Below, piece after piece: positions 1 through 8,996 of a DNA stretch of 61,688 bases (position 1 is the first letter of the stretch; the number at the start of each line of letters is the position of its first letter). The translations under genes were made by a program, and so were the position numbers. Source of the DNA: Aliidiomarina sp047920995 (GTDB lineage Bacteria > Pseudomonadota > Gammaproteobacteria > Enterobacterales > Alteromonadaceae). The notes beneath the pieces are model-generated. The model was not told the DNA's origin. It was given only the letters and a program-made list of their open reading frames with translations, and ran no database searches. Location of the stretch: positions 1 to 61,688 of the forward strand of contig NZ_JBLRWZ010000013.1 of NCBI RefSeq assembly GCF_047920995.1, given 5' to 3'.

Positions 1-587
1 CCGCGAACTCGGCCACGCACAGTATCTCGAACATTCTCGCGCACCGATTCATTTACCGTGGCTCGAACAGTGTTCGAAACAGTAGCGCCAACTTGGCCCG
101 CTACTTCTGAGCTAACCGTAGCACCCACGTTAGCATTCGCTTCCGAGCGAACTAAGCCAGCCATTACTGAGCGAACTTCACCAGCCGTATTGCGAGCTAA
201 AGCTGCGGTTTCTTGGCCTGCTTGCTCACCGGTTTGCTGGCCAGTTTCTGCGGCTCCTTCCGCTAGCAACTCAGCGCGAGCTCGCGCTTGTGCCGCTCTT
301 TTTAGGCCTTGCTCAGCGCCTTGTTGCCCGCGCTCAGCACCTGCACCAATCACGGCTAGTACCGCTGCTGATACAGATTCGCCATCTTCTTCCGCCTGTT
401 GCGCGGCAGCTGCAACGCTTAAGCCAAACTCGGCGTTAGCATTTACAGTAACTTCCACCTCGTTTTCTGCTTCAGTATCGGTATCCGTATCCTCTGCAAA
501 AGCAGTTGCAGTAGCTAAACCTAGTGAGAATATACCAGCTAACGCCAGTAGCGATGGTTTCAACACAAATGTCTTAGTCGTTTTCAT
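1..587 (-). CDS. Exported Ala/Glu/Gln-rich low-complexity protein (5' part)
   Basis: The minus-strand frame is open from an ATG at 587 to the window edge, so the C-terminus is missing. GGGAGG lies 8 bases before this ATG; an in-frame ATG at 593 would sit too close to it. The product begins MKTTKTF, followed by a hydrophobic stretch ending ATAFAED, a clear Sec signal peptide cleaved near residue 32. An acidic Asp/Thr/Glu segment follows (DTDTDTEAE). The rest is dominated by Ala, Glu, Gln, Gly and Arg, with loosely repeated units such as GAERGQQGAEQGL, ETGQQTGEQAGQE and repeated VGATVS. This predicts a long helix or extended periplasmic or surface protein. I do not recognise a family. The plus-strand frame over the same bases (58-615) is a compositional shadow. 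Confidence 0.75.
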   Translation of the reverse strand, partial: MKTTKTFVLKPSLLALAGIFSLGLATATAFAEDTDTDTEAENEVEVTVNANAEFGLSVAAAAQQAEEDGESVSAAVLAVIGAGAERGQQGAEQGLKRAAQARARAELLAEGAAETGQQTGEQAGQETAALARNTAGEVRSVMAGLVRSEANANVGATVSSEVAGQVGATVSNTVRATVNESVRENVRDTVRGRVR

Positions 588-670
588 CGTCATTTCCTCC
601 CGTTATGATAAATGACACTTAGATAACGGGCGGCTGTACTACTCTATTCCGTAAGCATTGCGTAAAGCAC

Positions 671-700
671 AAAATAAAAAACCAGCAGTGCTGGTTTTTA
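671..700 (-). terminator. Rho-independent terminator after ridA
   Basis: A 10-bp perfect stem (677-686 with 690-699, AAAAACCAGC paired with GCTGGTTTTT) has a 3-base loop. On the minus strand it is followed by TTTTTTATTTT. It lies just downstream of ridA and ends the gmk-rpoZ-spoT-ridA unit. The T-rich flank on the other side means it could also act from the opposite direction. Confidence 0.75.
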
Positions 701-731
701 GGTTCAATCGTTGCGGATGCTGGCTTTACCA

Positions 732-1124
732 TCAATTCGTATTGGGTAACTCCATCACGCCATCAATTTCAATCTGCGCACCTTTTGGCAATCCTTTTAC
801 TTCGATCGCTGCACGCGCAGGATAAGGCGTACGGAAGTGCGCTGCCATTACTTCGTTCACTACAGCAAAGTTGCTTAAATCAGTTAGGTAAATTTGTACC
901 TTCACCATATCTTGCAACTCACCACCAGCGGCTTCACAAACTGCTGTAAGGTTCTCAAACACCTGCTGTGCCTGAGCACGAAAATCATCAGATACCATTT
1001 CCATTGTGGCTGGTACCAGTGGAATCTGCCCCGATAAATATACTGTGGTGCCTACCTTAATTGCCTGTGAATAGGTTCCGATTGCTGCCGGTGCTTGATC
1101 GGTAGCAATAATTACTTTCGACAT
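732..1124 (-). CDS. ridA: RidA family 2-iminobutanoate/2-iminopropanoate deaminase
   Basis: The 130-residue length is typical of RidA (YjgF/YER057c/UK114). These are small trimeric cytosolic enzymes that hydrolyse reactive enamines and imines released by PLP enzymes such as threonine dehydratase. Visible family motifs are IGTYSQA near residue 15, VYLSGQIP near 28, and PARAAIEV near 102 with the active-site Arg. The C-terminal KGAQIEID segment is also typical. It starts 1 base after the spoT stop with AAGGAAG as ribosome-binding site, so it is the last gene of the gmk-rpoZ-spoT operon. This spoT-ridA order is common in marine gammaproteobacteria. A terminator follows at 671-700. Confidence 0.93.
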   Translation of the reverse strand: MSKVIIATDQAPAAIGTYSQAIKVGTTVYLSGQIPLVPATMEMVSDDFRAQAQQVFENLTAVCEAAGGELQDMVKVQIYLTDLSNFAVVNEVMAAHFRTPYPARAAIEVKGLPKGAQIEIDGVMELPNTN

Positions 1125-1125
1125 C

Positions 1126-3240
1126 TTACTTCCTTAAACGAGAAACCCGCTGAACATGGGGCATTTTACGAATCTGCCGCATTACATCGGCAAGGTGTTT
1201 GCGATCATTAATGGTAAGAGCTACATCAATATAGTAGATGGTGGAATCAATTTCTTCAGTTTTTAGGCCGTGAATATTACATCCCGTGCGAGCAATGGCT
1301 TGTGTTAGCCGCGCCAAGGCTCCTTGATGATTCACAATTTCCACACGAATTTCAGAAACAAACTGCGAATCAGGCTTATTATCCCACTGTACAGGGAAAT
1401 AACGCCCTGGTTCTTCTTCGTGGCCACGCACATTTTTACACTCACGGCGGTGTATTACTAAACCACGGCCGGGGCTCACATGGGCAATAATATCATCACC
1501 CGGAATTGGCCGGCAGCATTTAGCAAAACTCAACAGTAGGCCATCTGCACCTTTAATTGCCAAACTGCGCCCGCGCTCATCATCACCTGTTGCAGCTTGC
1601 AAACGCTGCTCATCATCAATTAACCGCCGCGCTACCGCCACACTCATTAAGTTACCGAGGCCAATATCGCGTAATAGCAATGCTTTATCATCGCGCTTTA
1701 ATTCATGCGCTACGCGCGTAAATTCCGCATCATTGATGTCATCCATACTGATCGAGCCCAAAGCTGCGCGCAATAAACGTTCGCCTAGTATCAGCGCTTC
1801 ATCAGATTCTTGATTCTTCAAAAATTGGCGGATTTTTAAACGCGCTTTGCCGGTTACCACAAAGTTTAGCCAAGCTATGTTCGGCCGCGAACCGGGCGCC
1901 GTACGAACTTCAACGGTTTGCCCAGTTTCTAGCGGCTTACTAAGGGAGTAGGCTTTGTGGTTTACCCGCGCACCAATACAGGTGTTGCCGATATCAGTGT
2001 GCACCGCGTAAGCAAAATCAACCGGCGTAGCACCCTGTGGCAACTCAATAATGCGGCCGTCGGGGGTAAACACATAAATTTCATCTGGGAAGAGATCAGA
2101 TTTAACATTCTCAATAAACTCAAATGAATTACCTGCACTTTGCTGCAACTCAATTAAACTCTGCATCCATTTTTGCGCTCGAACTTGCGCAGTAGTACTA
2201 CTATCTTCAATATCCTTATACAGCCAATGCGCAGCAACTCCGCGATCCGCCATTAAATCCATCTCTTCGGTACGAATTTGGATTTCTACCGGCACCCCAT
2301 GCGGGCCTTTCAAGGATGTATGCAATGATTGGTAGCCATTTGATTTCGGTATCGCAATGTAATCTTTAAAGCGCGTTTCAATGGGCTTATAAAGATTATG
2401 CACCGCGCCTAGCACCCGATAGCAAGTATCCACGGAATTCACTACCACTCGAAAAGCATAGATATCCATCACCTGGGTAAATTTTAATTCTTTATTCAAC
2501 ATCTTTTTATAAATGCTGTACAGGTGCTTTTCACGGCCGTATACACGAGCGGAAATCTGCATTTCACTCAGCCGTGAAATCAATTCATCATGAGTACGTT
2601 CGAGTAACGCTTTGCGATTGCCGCGCGCTTTACGCACTTGGCTATCAAGCAACTTTGCGCGCCACGGATACAGTGCGTGAAAACCGAGAGTTTCCAGCTC
2701 ATTCTTGATATTGTGAATACCAAGGCGGTGCGCTAAGGGAGCATAGATCTCGAGGGTTTCGCGGCCAATTCGGCGGCGTTTGTCTGGCCGCAGTGAGCCA
2801 ATGGTGCGCATGTTATGGGTACGATCGGCGAGCTTGATCAAAATCACCCGAATATCTTGCACCATCGCCATAATCATTTTGCGATAGTTCTCAATTTGAT
2901 GTTCTTCTTTGCTATCAAACTGCAGTTTATCGAGCTTCGAAACACCCTCAACCAGCTCGGCCACGGTAGGGCCAAATTGCTCAGCTAAATCTTCTTTGGT
3001 AACAGGAGTGTCTTCGATTACATCGTGGAGTAACGCCGCCATCAAAGTTTCATGGTCGAGACGCATTTCCGCAAGCATACAGGCTACAGCTACCGGATGG
3101 GTAATATAGGGTTCACCACTTTGGCGTTTTTGCTCACCATGAGCATCGAAGGCAACCACAAATGCTTGTTCGATACGGGTTACTTGCTCAGCGGGCAGAT
3201 AAGCCTCAGTTAATGTGCGCAAACCTTCAAAAAGATACAC
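1126..3240 (-). CDS. spoT: Bifunctional (p)ppGpp synthetase/hydrolase SpoT
   Basis: The 704-residue product matches E. coli SpoT (702) almost end to end. It degrades, and weakly makes, the stringent-response alarmone (p)ppGpp. The N-terminal HD hydrolase domain has H48 in ITHPVAV and H72-D73 in HDVIED, so hydrolase activity should be intact. The synthetase-like domain contains REKHLYSIYKK and the EIQIRT motif. A TGS domain (DEIYVFTPDG) follows, then a C-terminal ACT domain. The start is GTG at 3240; the protein then begins YLFEGL, matching the known SpoT N-terminus (MYLFES), so the non-ATG start is well supported. It lies between rpoZ and ridA as part of one operon. Confidence 0.97.
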   Translation of the reverse strand: MYLFEGLRTLTEAYLPAEQVTRIEQAFVVAFDAHGEQKRQSGEPYITHPVAVACMLAEMRLDHETLMAALLHDVIEDTPVTKEDLAEQFGPTVAELVEGVSKLDKLQFDSKEEHQIENYRKMIMAMVQDIRVILIKLADRTHNMRTIGSLRPDKRRRIGRETLEIYAPLAHRLGIHNIKNELETLGFHALYPWRAKLLDSQVRKARGNRKALLERTHDELISRLSEMQISARVYGREKHLYSIYKKMLNKELKFTQVMDIYAFRVVVNSVDTCYRVLGAVHNLYKPIETRFKDYIAIPKSNGYQSLHTSLKGPHGVPVEIQIRTEEMDLMADRGVAAHWLYKDIEDSSTTAQVRAQKWMQSLIELQQSAGNSFEFIENVKSDLFPDEIYVFTPDGRIIELPQGATPVDFAYAVHTDIGNTCIGARVNHKAYSLSKPLETGQTVEVRTAPGSRPNIAWLNFVVTGKARLKIRQFLKNQESDEALILGERLLRAALGSISMDDINDAEFTRVAHELKRDDKALLLRDIGLGNLMSVAVARRLIDDEQRLQAATGDDERGRSLAIKGADGLLLSFAKCCRPIPGDDIIAHVSPGRGLVIHRRECKNVRGHEEEPGRYFPVQWDNKPDSQFVSEIRVEIVNHQGALARLTQAIARTGCNIHGLKTEEIDSTIYYIDVALTINDRKHLADVMRQIRKMPHVQRVSRLRK

Positions 3241-3349
3241 TACAGCGCTCTCACTTCTTCATGATTAGCAGAACTATCAGTTTCTTATAAATTGGTTATA
3301 TATAAGGTATAACAGAGAGGATAAGGGGAAACAAACAAATTGCCAATGG

Positions 3350-3381
3350 GAAAAACAATAGCGGGAGCCGATTGCTCCCGC
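3350..3381 (-). terminator. Hairpin terminator after rpoZ
   Basis: GCGGGAGC (3361-3368) pairs with GCTCCCGC (3374-3381) across a 5-base loop. On the minus strand the hairpin is followed by TATTGTTTTT. It lies 13 bases past the rpoZ stop and before spoT, so it probably attenuates rather than fully separates gmk-rpoZ from spoT-ridA transcription. Confidence 0.65.
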
Positions 3382-3393
3382 TGATAAAATCGA

Positions 3394-3675
3394 TTACTCC
3401 TCGATTTCGTTCGATTTCAGTGCAGCCATTGCTGCTACTTCAGCTTCATCTTGTGCGTATTGCTCTGCTTTATCGTCTTGATCTAAGCGACGCGCGTCGA
3501 TAAGGCCGGCTTCAATTTCGCGTAAGGCGATAATGGTAGCTTTTTCATTGGTGGTAGGTACCAATGGCTCTTTACCGTAGCTAGCGATTTGTCGTGCACG
3601 ACGTGCTGCTACAAGAACCAGATCAAACCGGTTGCCAATGCGTGAAACTGCTTCTTCAACTGTTACCCGTGCCAT
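3394..3675 (-). CDS. rpoZ: RNA polymerase omega subunit
   Basis: This 93-residue protein starts MARVTVEEAV and has the conserved FDLVLVAARRARQ segment and the TIIALREIEAG segment typical of omega. Omega binds the beta' C-terminus, helps RNA polymerase assembly and contributes to the ppGpp site in proteobacteria. GGAG precedes the ATG. It sits between gmk and spoT, the conserved gammaproteobacterial order. The tail after residue 65 is acidic and variable, as is usual. Confidence 0.96.
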   Translation of the reverse strand: MARVTVEEAVSRIGNRFDLVLVAARRARQIASYGKEPLVPTTNEKATIIALREIEAGLIDARRLDQDDKAEQYAQDEAEVAAMAALKSNEIEE

Positions 3676-3784
3676 GTATTACTCCGCAAAATTGAAACTA
3701 TTTCTCTCGAAAGGGCAAATAGTGTACTGCAAAGCTTTGGATCCGCCAAGATCTATTGCTCATACATTTGTTTTATAAAGGATT

Positions 3785-4417
3785 TTATTCTTCATGGAGC
3801 AGATCATGGAGGATTTCACGGTGCCGAATTTGCTGTTTCGAACGCCGCAAGCGTTGGCTCATCACAATATGCTCGAGATTATTCACCGATTCTTGGAAAT
3901 CTTGATTCACAATTAAGTAGCTAAACTCCGCATAGTGCGACATCTCGTGTTGTGCTTTTGCCATCCGCTTCGCGATCACTTCGTCGCTATCTTGTCCGCG
4001 TTTGCGCAAGCGCAGTTCCAGCTCTTCGTTCGATGGCGGTAAGATAAAAATGGTATGCACACCAGGATACGCAGCTTTTACTTGCCGCGTGCCTTGCCAA
4101 TCGATATCTAAAAATACATCTACACCACTTGCCAGTGTATCTTCAATAACCTTGCGCGAGGTGCCGTAATAATGGTCAAACACCTTGGCCCATTCATAAA
4201 ATTCATGGTTCTCTACTTGCTGTAAGAATTCTTCTTCAGAAACGAAATGATAGTGCTCACCATCAATCTCGCCTGGTCGCGGTTTCCGCGTAGTGGTGCT
4301 TACGGATACTTGCATTGAGCCATTCGCATAACGCTCTAGCAGGGCTTTAATCATGCTCGATTTGCCGGCACCACTCGGGGCAGCAATTATAAAAAGGTTT
4401 CCACTAACGTTCGACAT
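3785..4417 (-). CDS. gmk: Guanylate kinase
   Basis: This 210-residue cytosolic enzyme phosphorylates GMP to GDP with ATP. The P-loop is AAPSGAGKSS at residues 12-21. GMP-binding elements follow: STTTRKPRPGE near 41, then GEHYHFV and the EFYEWA segment. The lid region with RLRKRGQDS lies near 135. The length matches the family (about 207). It is the first gene of gmk-rpoZ-spoT-ridA. The ribosome-binding site before ATG 4417 is weak, but the P-loop distance from the N-terminus fits this start. Confidence 0.97.
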   Translation of the reverse strand: MSNVSGNLFIIAAPSGAGKSSMIKALLERYANGSMQVSVSTTTRKPRPGEIDGEHYHFVSEEEFLQQVENHEFYEWAKVFDHYYGTSRKVIEDTLASGVDVFLDIDWQGTRQVKAAYPGVHTIFILPPSNEELELRLRKRGQDSDEVIAKRMAKAQHEMSHYAEFSYLIVNQDFQESVNNLEHIVMSQRLRRSKQQIRHREILHDLLHEE

Positions 4418-4482
4418 AGGCGCACTTATTAGTAAGTTATGGGTAAGTTTCTAAAGATTGAAGTGCAACATAAATTACACCG

Positions 4483-4504
4483 AAAGTGGGAAAAACACCA
4501 CTTT
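4483..4504. repeat. 7-bp inverted repeat in the gmk/lemA divergent region
   Basis: AAAGTGG (4483-4489) and CCACTTT (4498-4504) flank an A-rich 8-base spacer. The repeat lies in the 212-bp region between the divergent gmk and lemA genes. It could be an operator or a small hairpin in the gmk leader; no known motif was recognised. A TATAAC at 4575-4580 is a possible lemA -10 box, but no good -35 box is visible. Confidence 0.3.
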
Positions 4505-4629
4505 TGCAAGTGTTACCACAAAGTTTGCGTGTTTAACCCATACGCTGATTATTTTTAGCAGCTAAAATCCATGCTATAACATACACTTCATGAACAACAT
4601 TCGGAATTTAACTCACACAAGGGCATGTT

Positions 4630-5226
4630 ATGGATATCTCGCTTTGGATTTTAATTGCAGTACTGATTCTTATTGTTCTTTATGGAATCGGCATATACAA
4701 CAAACTCGTAACGCTGCGTAATCGCTTCCAAAATGCCTTTGCGCAAATTGATGTGCAGCTGAAGCGTCGTTACGATTTAATTCCTAATCTTGTAGAAACC
4801 GCAAAATCTTACCTGAAGCACGAGCGCGAAACCTTAGAAGCAGTAGTAGCAGCTCGTAACCAAGCAGCTTCGGCACTAAAAGGAGCAGCAGCAAACCCAG
4901 GTGATGCTGGCGCAATGGGCCAATTAGCCGGTGCAGAGGGTGCTCTTGGTAGCGCGTTAGGCCGCTTGAACGTGGTAATGGAAGCCTACCCAGATTTGAA
5001 AGCGAACCAGAACATGATGCAACTGAGCGAAGAGCTTACAAGCACCGAGAATAAAGTAGCGTTCTCGCGGCAAGCCTTTAATGATTCGGTAATGGAATAC
5101 AACACCTATCGCCAATCATTCCCGCCTGTAGTATTTGCCGGCGTATTTGGTCATAGCCAGGATGCTACCTTATTACAATTCGAAGATCGTGAAGCCATTC
5201 AACAAGCGCCAAAAGTGAAATTCTAA
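4630..5226 (+). CDS. lemA: LemA family membrane protein
   Basis: The 198-residue protein has one N-terminal transmembrane helix (residues about 5-22). The LemA core follows: YNKLVTLRNR, then QIDVQLKRRYDLIPNLVE, then a long helical region with RNQA and the late AFNDSVMEYN segment. LemA proteins have a short extracytoplasmic N-terminus and a helical-bundle cytoplasmic domain; their molecular role is not settled. The stop codon abuts the ATG of the M48 peptidase (TAAATG). This lemA-M48 pairing is widespread and suggests a functional partnership at the membrane. AAGGG precedes the start. Confidence 0.93.
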   Translation: MDISLWILIAVLILIVLYGIGIYNKLVTLRNRFQNAFAQIDVQLKRRYDLIPNLVETAKSYLKHERETLEAVVAARNQAASALKGAAANPGDAGAMGQLAGAEGALGSALGRLNVVMEAYPDLKANQNMMQLSEELTSTENKVAFSRQAFNDSVMEYNTYRQSFPPVVFAGVFGHSQDATLLQFEDREAIQQAPKVKF

Positions 5227-7194
5227 ATGTCTGCAATGAGTTTCTTTGAACACCAAGCAGTAGCCAGGCGCAATACCCGGCTACTGATTGTACTATTCGG
5301 CATAGCTGTTATTGCACTCATGGTGCTTACCGGCTTTCTTGTCGCGGCCTTCACGGGCGGCGTTGAGATGTACAACACCACCACAACTACCGAACCAGCA
5401 ACTAGCTATTTATTGCAGTGGGATATCATTTTGGCCGCAATGGGCATGACCCTATCGGCGATTAGCTTAGCGGTATTGTTTAAATGGTATCGGCTAAAAG
5501 GTGGCGGTAAAATTGTTGCTGAAAGCCTTGGTGGCAGGCGCTTATCGCCGGACAGCCGCGACCCAGTTGAGCGCAAAGTGCTAAATGTGGTGGAAGAAAT
5601 GGCGATTGCCGCCAACATGCCCGTGCCACCGGTGTACTTGTTAGAGCAAGAACAAGGAATTAACGCCTTTGCCGCTGGCTACTCGCCGCGAGACGCAGTA
5701 ATTGGCGTAACCCGAGGCTGTGTTGAAAACCTTACTCGGGATCAATTACAGGGCGTAATCGCTCATGAAATTGCCCACATATTGAATGGCGATATGCGTA
5801 TGAACATTCGCATTATGGCAATTCTGAACGGTATTTTATTTATCTCCCACGCCGGCTATATTCTCTTGCGCACGGGCGCCTTCAGCCGCCGTAATGATAA
5901 AAATCCGCTGCCCATTTTAGGGCTAGGCTTACTCATTATCGGCGCCATTGGCGTATTGTTCGGCAATATTATCAAAGCGGCGGTTAGCCGTGAGCGCGAA
6001 TACCTTGCCGATGCATCTGCGGTACAATTTACTCGCAACCCAGATGGCATTGGTGGTGCGTTAGAGCAAATTGGTGCTCTTTCAGGTGCCGGTGGCGAAA
6101 TTGCTGGCAGCCAAGTGGCAAGTAAAAATGCCGACGAAGCTTCGCATTTGTTTTTTGGCCAAGCAGTGAGTAAAGCAGTATCGCTTTTTTCTACGCATCC
6201 ACCATTAAACAAGCGCATAAAGCGCATTCGCCCGAACTGGGATGGTACTTATCGCGCCAACCCAGCTCAGGAACTCAAAAGCGAAATAGAAGCCGAACAG
6301 AAAGCGCAAAATCAAGCCGAGAAAGCAAAACAAATGCTTACTGGTGCGCTTGGTACTATCGCCGTTGGCGGTATATTGGGTAGCGGGTCTGCGCAAAGCT
6401 CGGCGAATCAATACGCTGATACCGGAACTCCTAGCGAACAGCCAAATGATGCCTCAGAAGCGGAGCAAAAACATAACGCTATGCGCACTGAAGTGCGCCA
6501 AATAGAGGGCGCTGAAGCCTTCGTATTTGCTATGGCATTAAGCAGCGAAAGTAGCATTCGTGAGCAACAATTAAACTTGGTAGTAGCACAACACGGCAGC
6601 ACATTAGCGGAACGAACCGAGCAAGATTTTGCGCAAATCAATAACATGCCACTAGAAGAACGCTTGCCACTTATTGAACTCGCGGTACCTGCGCTGAAAT
6701 CATTATCTAAGGCCGATGCGCACGGTATGCTTGCTACTCTGGATCAGTTGGTAGCAGCGGATACCCAAGTTTCATTATACGAATGGTGTTTATTGCAGAT
6801 GATTCAACGATATGTGCAGGCCGAATTTGAACCCAACAAACGCGTGCCAAAAGTGAACATTCGCAAACAATCCGATGCAGAATATACGCTATCGGTATTA
6901 GCTTTTTATGGTCATAAAGATGAAAGCAACGCACTTGCCGCTTTTACCGCTGCGGCAGAAAATTTTGGCCGCAGCTTAAAGCCTTTTGCGCGCCAAGCGT
7001 TTAGCTTTGGTGATTTATCCGATGCCTTAGATCGCATTGATCAATGGTCGGTAACCGAGAAAGAGCGCATGGTAAAAGCCTGGGTAGCATGCGCGCAGCA
7101 TGATGGCGAAATCAACGTAGTTGAACGAAAGCTTCTTACTACGCTTTCGGCGTGTATTGGTGAGCCACTGCCGCAAGAATTTCCTGCGCAGTAA
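5227..7194 (+). CDS. M48 family membrane metallopeptidase with C-terminal extension
   Basis: The 655-residue protein has an M48 (Ste24/HtpX-like) zinc protease domain. The zinc motif HEIAH lies at residues 180-184, with a downstream third ligand in SREREYLADA. Predicted membrane helices lie near residues 17-40, 68-88, 198-218 and 233-250. After the protease domain (to about 340) comes an Ala/Gln-rich linker with a glycine-rich hydrophobic patch (GTIAVGGILGSGSA). A C-terminal alpha-helical region of about 240 residues then follows. Its end (KERMVKAWVACAQHDGEI) resembles TerB-like domains, which is a tentative reading. It is translated directly after lemA. It is much longer than HtpX (about 290), so HtpX is not the right name. 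Its last 56 bases overlap the convergent hydrolase gene. Confidence 0.9.
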   Translation: MSAMSFFEHQAVARRNTRLLIVLFGIAVIALMVLTGFLVAAFTGGVEMYNTTTTTEPATSYLLQWDIILAAMGMTLSAISLAVLFKWYRLKGGGKIVAESLGGRRLSPDSRDPVERKVLNVVEEMAIAANMPVPPVYLLEQEQGINAFAAGYSPRDAVIGVTRGCVENLTRDQLQGVIAHEIAHILNGDMRMNIRIMAILNGILFISHAGYILLRTGAFSRRNDKNPLPILGLGLLIIGAIGVLFGNIIKAAVSREREYLADASAVQFTRNPDGIGGALEQIGALSGAGGEIAGSQVASKNADEASHLFFGQAVSKAVSLFSTHPPLNKRIKRIRPNWDGTYRANPAQELKSEIEAEQKAQNQAEKAKQMLTGALGTIAVGGILGSGSAQSSANQYADTGTPSEQPNDASEAEQKHNAMRTEVRQIEGAEAFVFAMALSSESSIREQQLNLVVAQHGSTLAERTEQDFAQINNMPLEERLPLIELAVPALKSLSKADAHGMLATLDQLVAADTQVSLYEWCLLQMIQRYVQAEFEPNKRVPKVNIRKQSDAEYTLSVLAFYGHKDESNALAAFTAAAENFGRSLKPFARQAFSFGDLSDALDRIDQWSVTEKERMVKAWVACAQHDGEINVVERKLLTTLSACIGEPLPQEFPAQ

Positions 7195-8092
7195 CTACTG
7201 GGTTTTCCTGCATAAAACAATGGCCGCCCTGCATACTGGTGATATTCAGTTCAGGGTGGGCCTGTTGCCAATCCGCCATTGAGCGATGTAAAAATGGGTA
7301 AGTATCACTACCAATGAAGCTGTGAGTAGGTGCTTCTACCTGCCGCAGTTGCGGCCATAGCTTACGAATATAACTGCTAAAAACTTCTGCCTCTCTTTCT
7401 GGCAAACACTTCAACGCTCGGCCCTCTGTAGAATCGTGCATAGCATGATCTACATACGCCGCTAACGCATCTTCGTGCCAACCACGAAACATCCCTCTGC
7501 CGCGTAAACTAGTAAGCGCTGTTTCTCTATCTGGCCATAACATTCTTCTACGGCGGGCTTTACGCGCAATCGGGTTCAAGCCAATACTGCCAAGTGGCAT
7601 TGCCCAACGAATCATGGGTTGCGGAAATAGCATCGGATCTAACAACAGCAATTGCGAAAACATGTGCGGATTCGCCACACTCATTAAGCTAGTGAGTGCG
7701 CCACCAAAACTATGCCCCATACCAATCTTCAACACACTCGCATATTCGGGCGCGAAGCCTGCCCAAGCCTCACGAGCTAAATCTGCTGAGCGCTGCCACC
7801 CTACAAATTTGCCACCATGCTCACTATCACCATGGCCTTGCGCATCATGTAAGAAAATATCGAAGTAGGGAGCCAGCTGCTGCCACAAAGGCAAATAGGT
7901 TAACCCCGAATAGCTGTTGCCATGAATAAAATGGAGAACAGGCAACCCCCTTGGCACGGTTCTTAAACCACGCAAGGTGAAACCTTCTTTGGCAACATAG
8001 TGCCAAGGCAGCCAACTACAATCGCCAAACAGAATAGGCTGATTTTGCTGAGCTTGCGTATCATTTATAGTAGTATTCATTTCGCTTTTCAT
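7139..8092 (-). CDS. Alpha/beta-fold hydrolase
   Basis: This is an alpha/beta hydrolase of about 317 residues. It has an HGNSYSG oxyanion-region motif, the nucleophile elbow GHSFGG, and a late His in QGGHCF that fits the catalytic triad. LHDAQGHGDS is the usual strand-4 loop. There is no signal peptide, so it is probably cytosolic; the substrate is unknown. Possible starts are GTG 8098, ATG 8092 and ATG 8080, none with a strong Shine-Dalgarno sequence; ATG 8092 was chosen. It is divergent from the ferredoxin-NADP reductase gene. Its 3' end overlaps the M48 gene by 56 bases on the opposite strand. Confidence 0.88.
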   Translation of the reverse strand: MKSEMNTTINDTQAQQNQPILFGDCSWLPWHYVAKEGFTLRGLRTVPRGLPVLHFIHGNSYSGLTYLPLWQQLAPYFDIFLHDAQGHGDSEHGGKFVGWQRSADLAREAWAGFAPEYASVLKIGMGHSFGGALTSLMSVANPHMFSQLLLLDPMLFPQPMIRWAMPLGSIGLNPIARKARRRRMLWPDRETALTSLRGRGMFRGWHEDALAAYVDHAMHDSTEGRALKCLPEREAEVFSSYIRKLWPQLRQVEAPTHSFIGSDTYPFLHRSMADWQQAHPELNITSMQGGHCFMQENPVVTAQEILAAVAHQYTPKA

Positions 8093-8127
8093 GCACACAT
8101 CAAATTAGTTAGGCCACCGAGGGTATT

Positions 8128-8961
8128 ATGGCAGCTTGGATGAACGGAACCATTATTAACAATACGCAGTGGCATGAGCATTTGTTTAGTTTACAAATAA
8201 AACCTGCAGCGCCTCTCGAATTCCGTGCCGGACAATATGTGCGGCTGGCTTTGCCTTCGTTAACCGAAAGTAACGATACAGCCATTATTCCTACTAGCGA
8301 ACCCTTGCTTACGCATCGCGCATACTCCATGGTAAACGCACCTCAGCAAGAAACCCTAGAGTTCTATATCGCCGCAGTGCCCGGAGGCGAATTTTCTCCG
8401 CGCATGCAAGCAATGCAAGCCGGAGAGCCTCTGCAACTGAGCCAAACAGCCAGCGGCTTCTTCATGCTTGAGCATGTGCCTGATGCCGATAGCTTGTGGC
8501 TGATTGCTACAGGTACCGGCTTAGGCCCTTACATCTCTATATTGAAAACCACCGAGCCGTGGCAACGTTACCAACGTATTGTGGTGGTGCACGGTGTGCG
8601 CCATGAGCACGATTTAGGTTATCAACAGTGGCTGCGAAATCTACAGCGCGAGCATCCCACTCAGTTTGTTTATCAGCCCGTATTAAGTGGCAACATCGGT
8701 AGCACAGTTAGCGAGGATATTAACCGCCCGATTGGCAGCAAAAGCTCCAGCACCTATCTACCCGGGCGCATTCCTGCGCTTATCGCTGATGGTAGCCTTG
8801 AGCTCGCCACCGGGATTGCGATTAACCATACCGCGCAGATCATGCTATGTGGTAACCCAAACATGATCACCGATGCTCGCAGCGTACTTGCTGAACGTGA
8901 TTTACGCATTAATTTAAAACGCAAACCCGGCAACATTACCCTCGAGCAATATTGGAAGTAG
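8128..8961 (+). CDS. fpr: Ferredoxin/flavodoxin-NADP reductase
   Basis: The 277-residue flavoprotein transfers electrons between NADPH and ferredoxin or flavodoxin. It has an N-terminal FAD-binding barrel with RAYSMVN, the RxYS-type FAD motif, near residue 70. The NADP-binding domain carries GTGLGPY near residue 131. CGNPNMI near residue 240 is the conserved Cys-Gly-Asn-Pro motif. The C-terminus ends EQYWK, where an aromatic residue stacks on the flavin in Fpr proteins. An insertion of about 15 residues (ESNDTAIIPTSEP) before RAYS makes it longer than E. coli Fpr (248). GAGGG precedes the ATG. Confidence 0.92.
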   Translation: MAAWMNGTIINNTQWHEHLFSLQIKPAAPLEFRAGQYVRLALPSLTESNDTAIIPTSEPLLTHRAYSMVNAPQQETLEFYIAAVPGGEFSPRMQAMQAGEPLQLSQTASGFFMLEHVPDADSLWLIATGTGLGPYISILKTTEPWQRYQRIVVVHGVRHEHDLGYQQWLRNLQREHPTQFVYQPVLSGNIGSTVSEDINRPIGSKSSSTYLPGRIPALIADGSLELATGIAINHTAQIMLCGNPNMITDARSVLAERDLRINLKRKPGNITLEQYWK

Positions 8962-8996
8962 CGCCAAGTGCGCTGCATCCGGCGCTTTATCCAGCA

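Noticed and set aside
58..615. A 185-codon plus-strand frame at the left end
   Set aside because: The minus strand has a signal peptide, a ribosome-binding site and continuous coding to the edge; the plus-strand frame is a by-product of Ala/Gln/Glu-rich codons.
8960..8986. A hairpin (AGCGC/GCGCT and AGCGCC/GGCGCT) between fpr and the PH-domain gene as a terminator
   Set aside because: The stem is short and no T-run follows on either strand.
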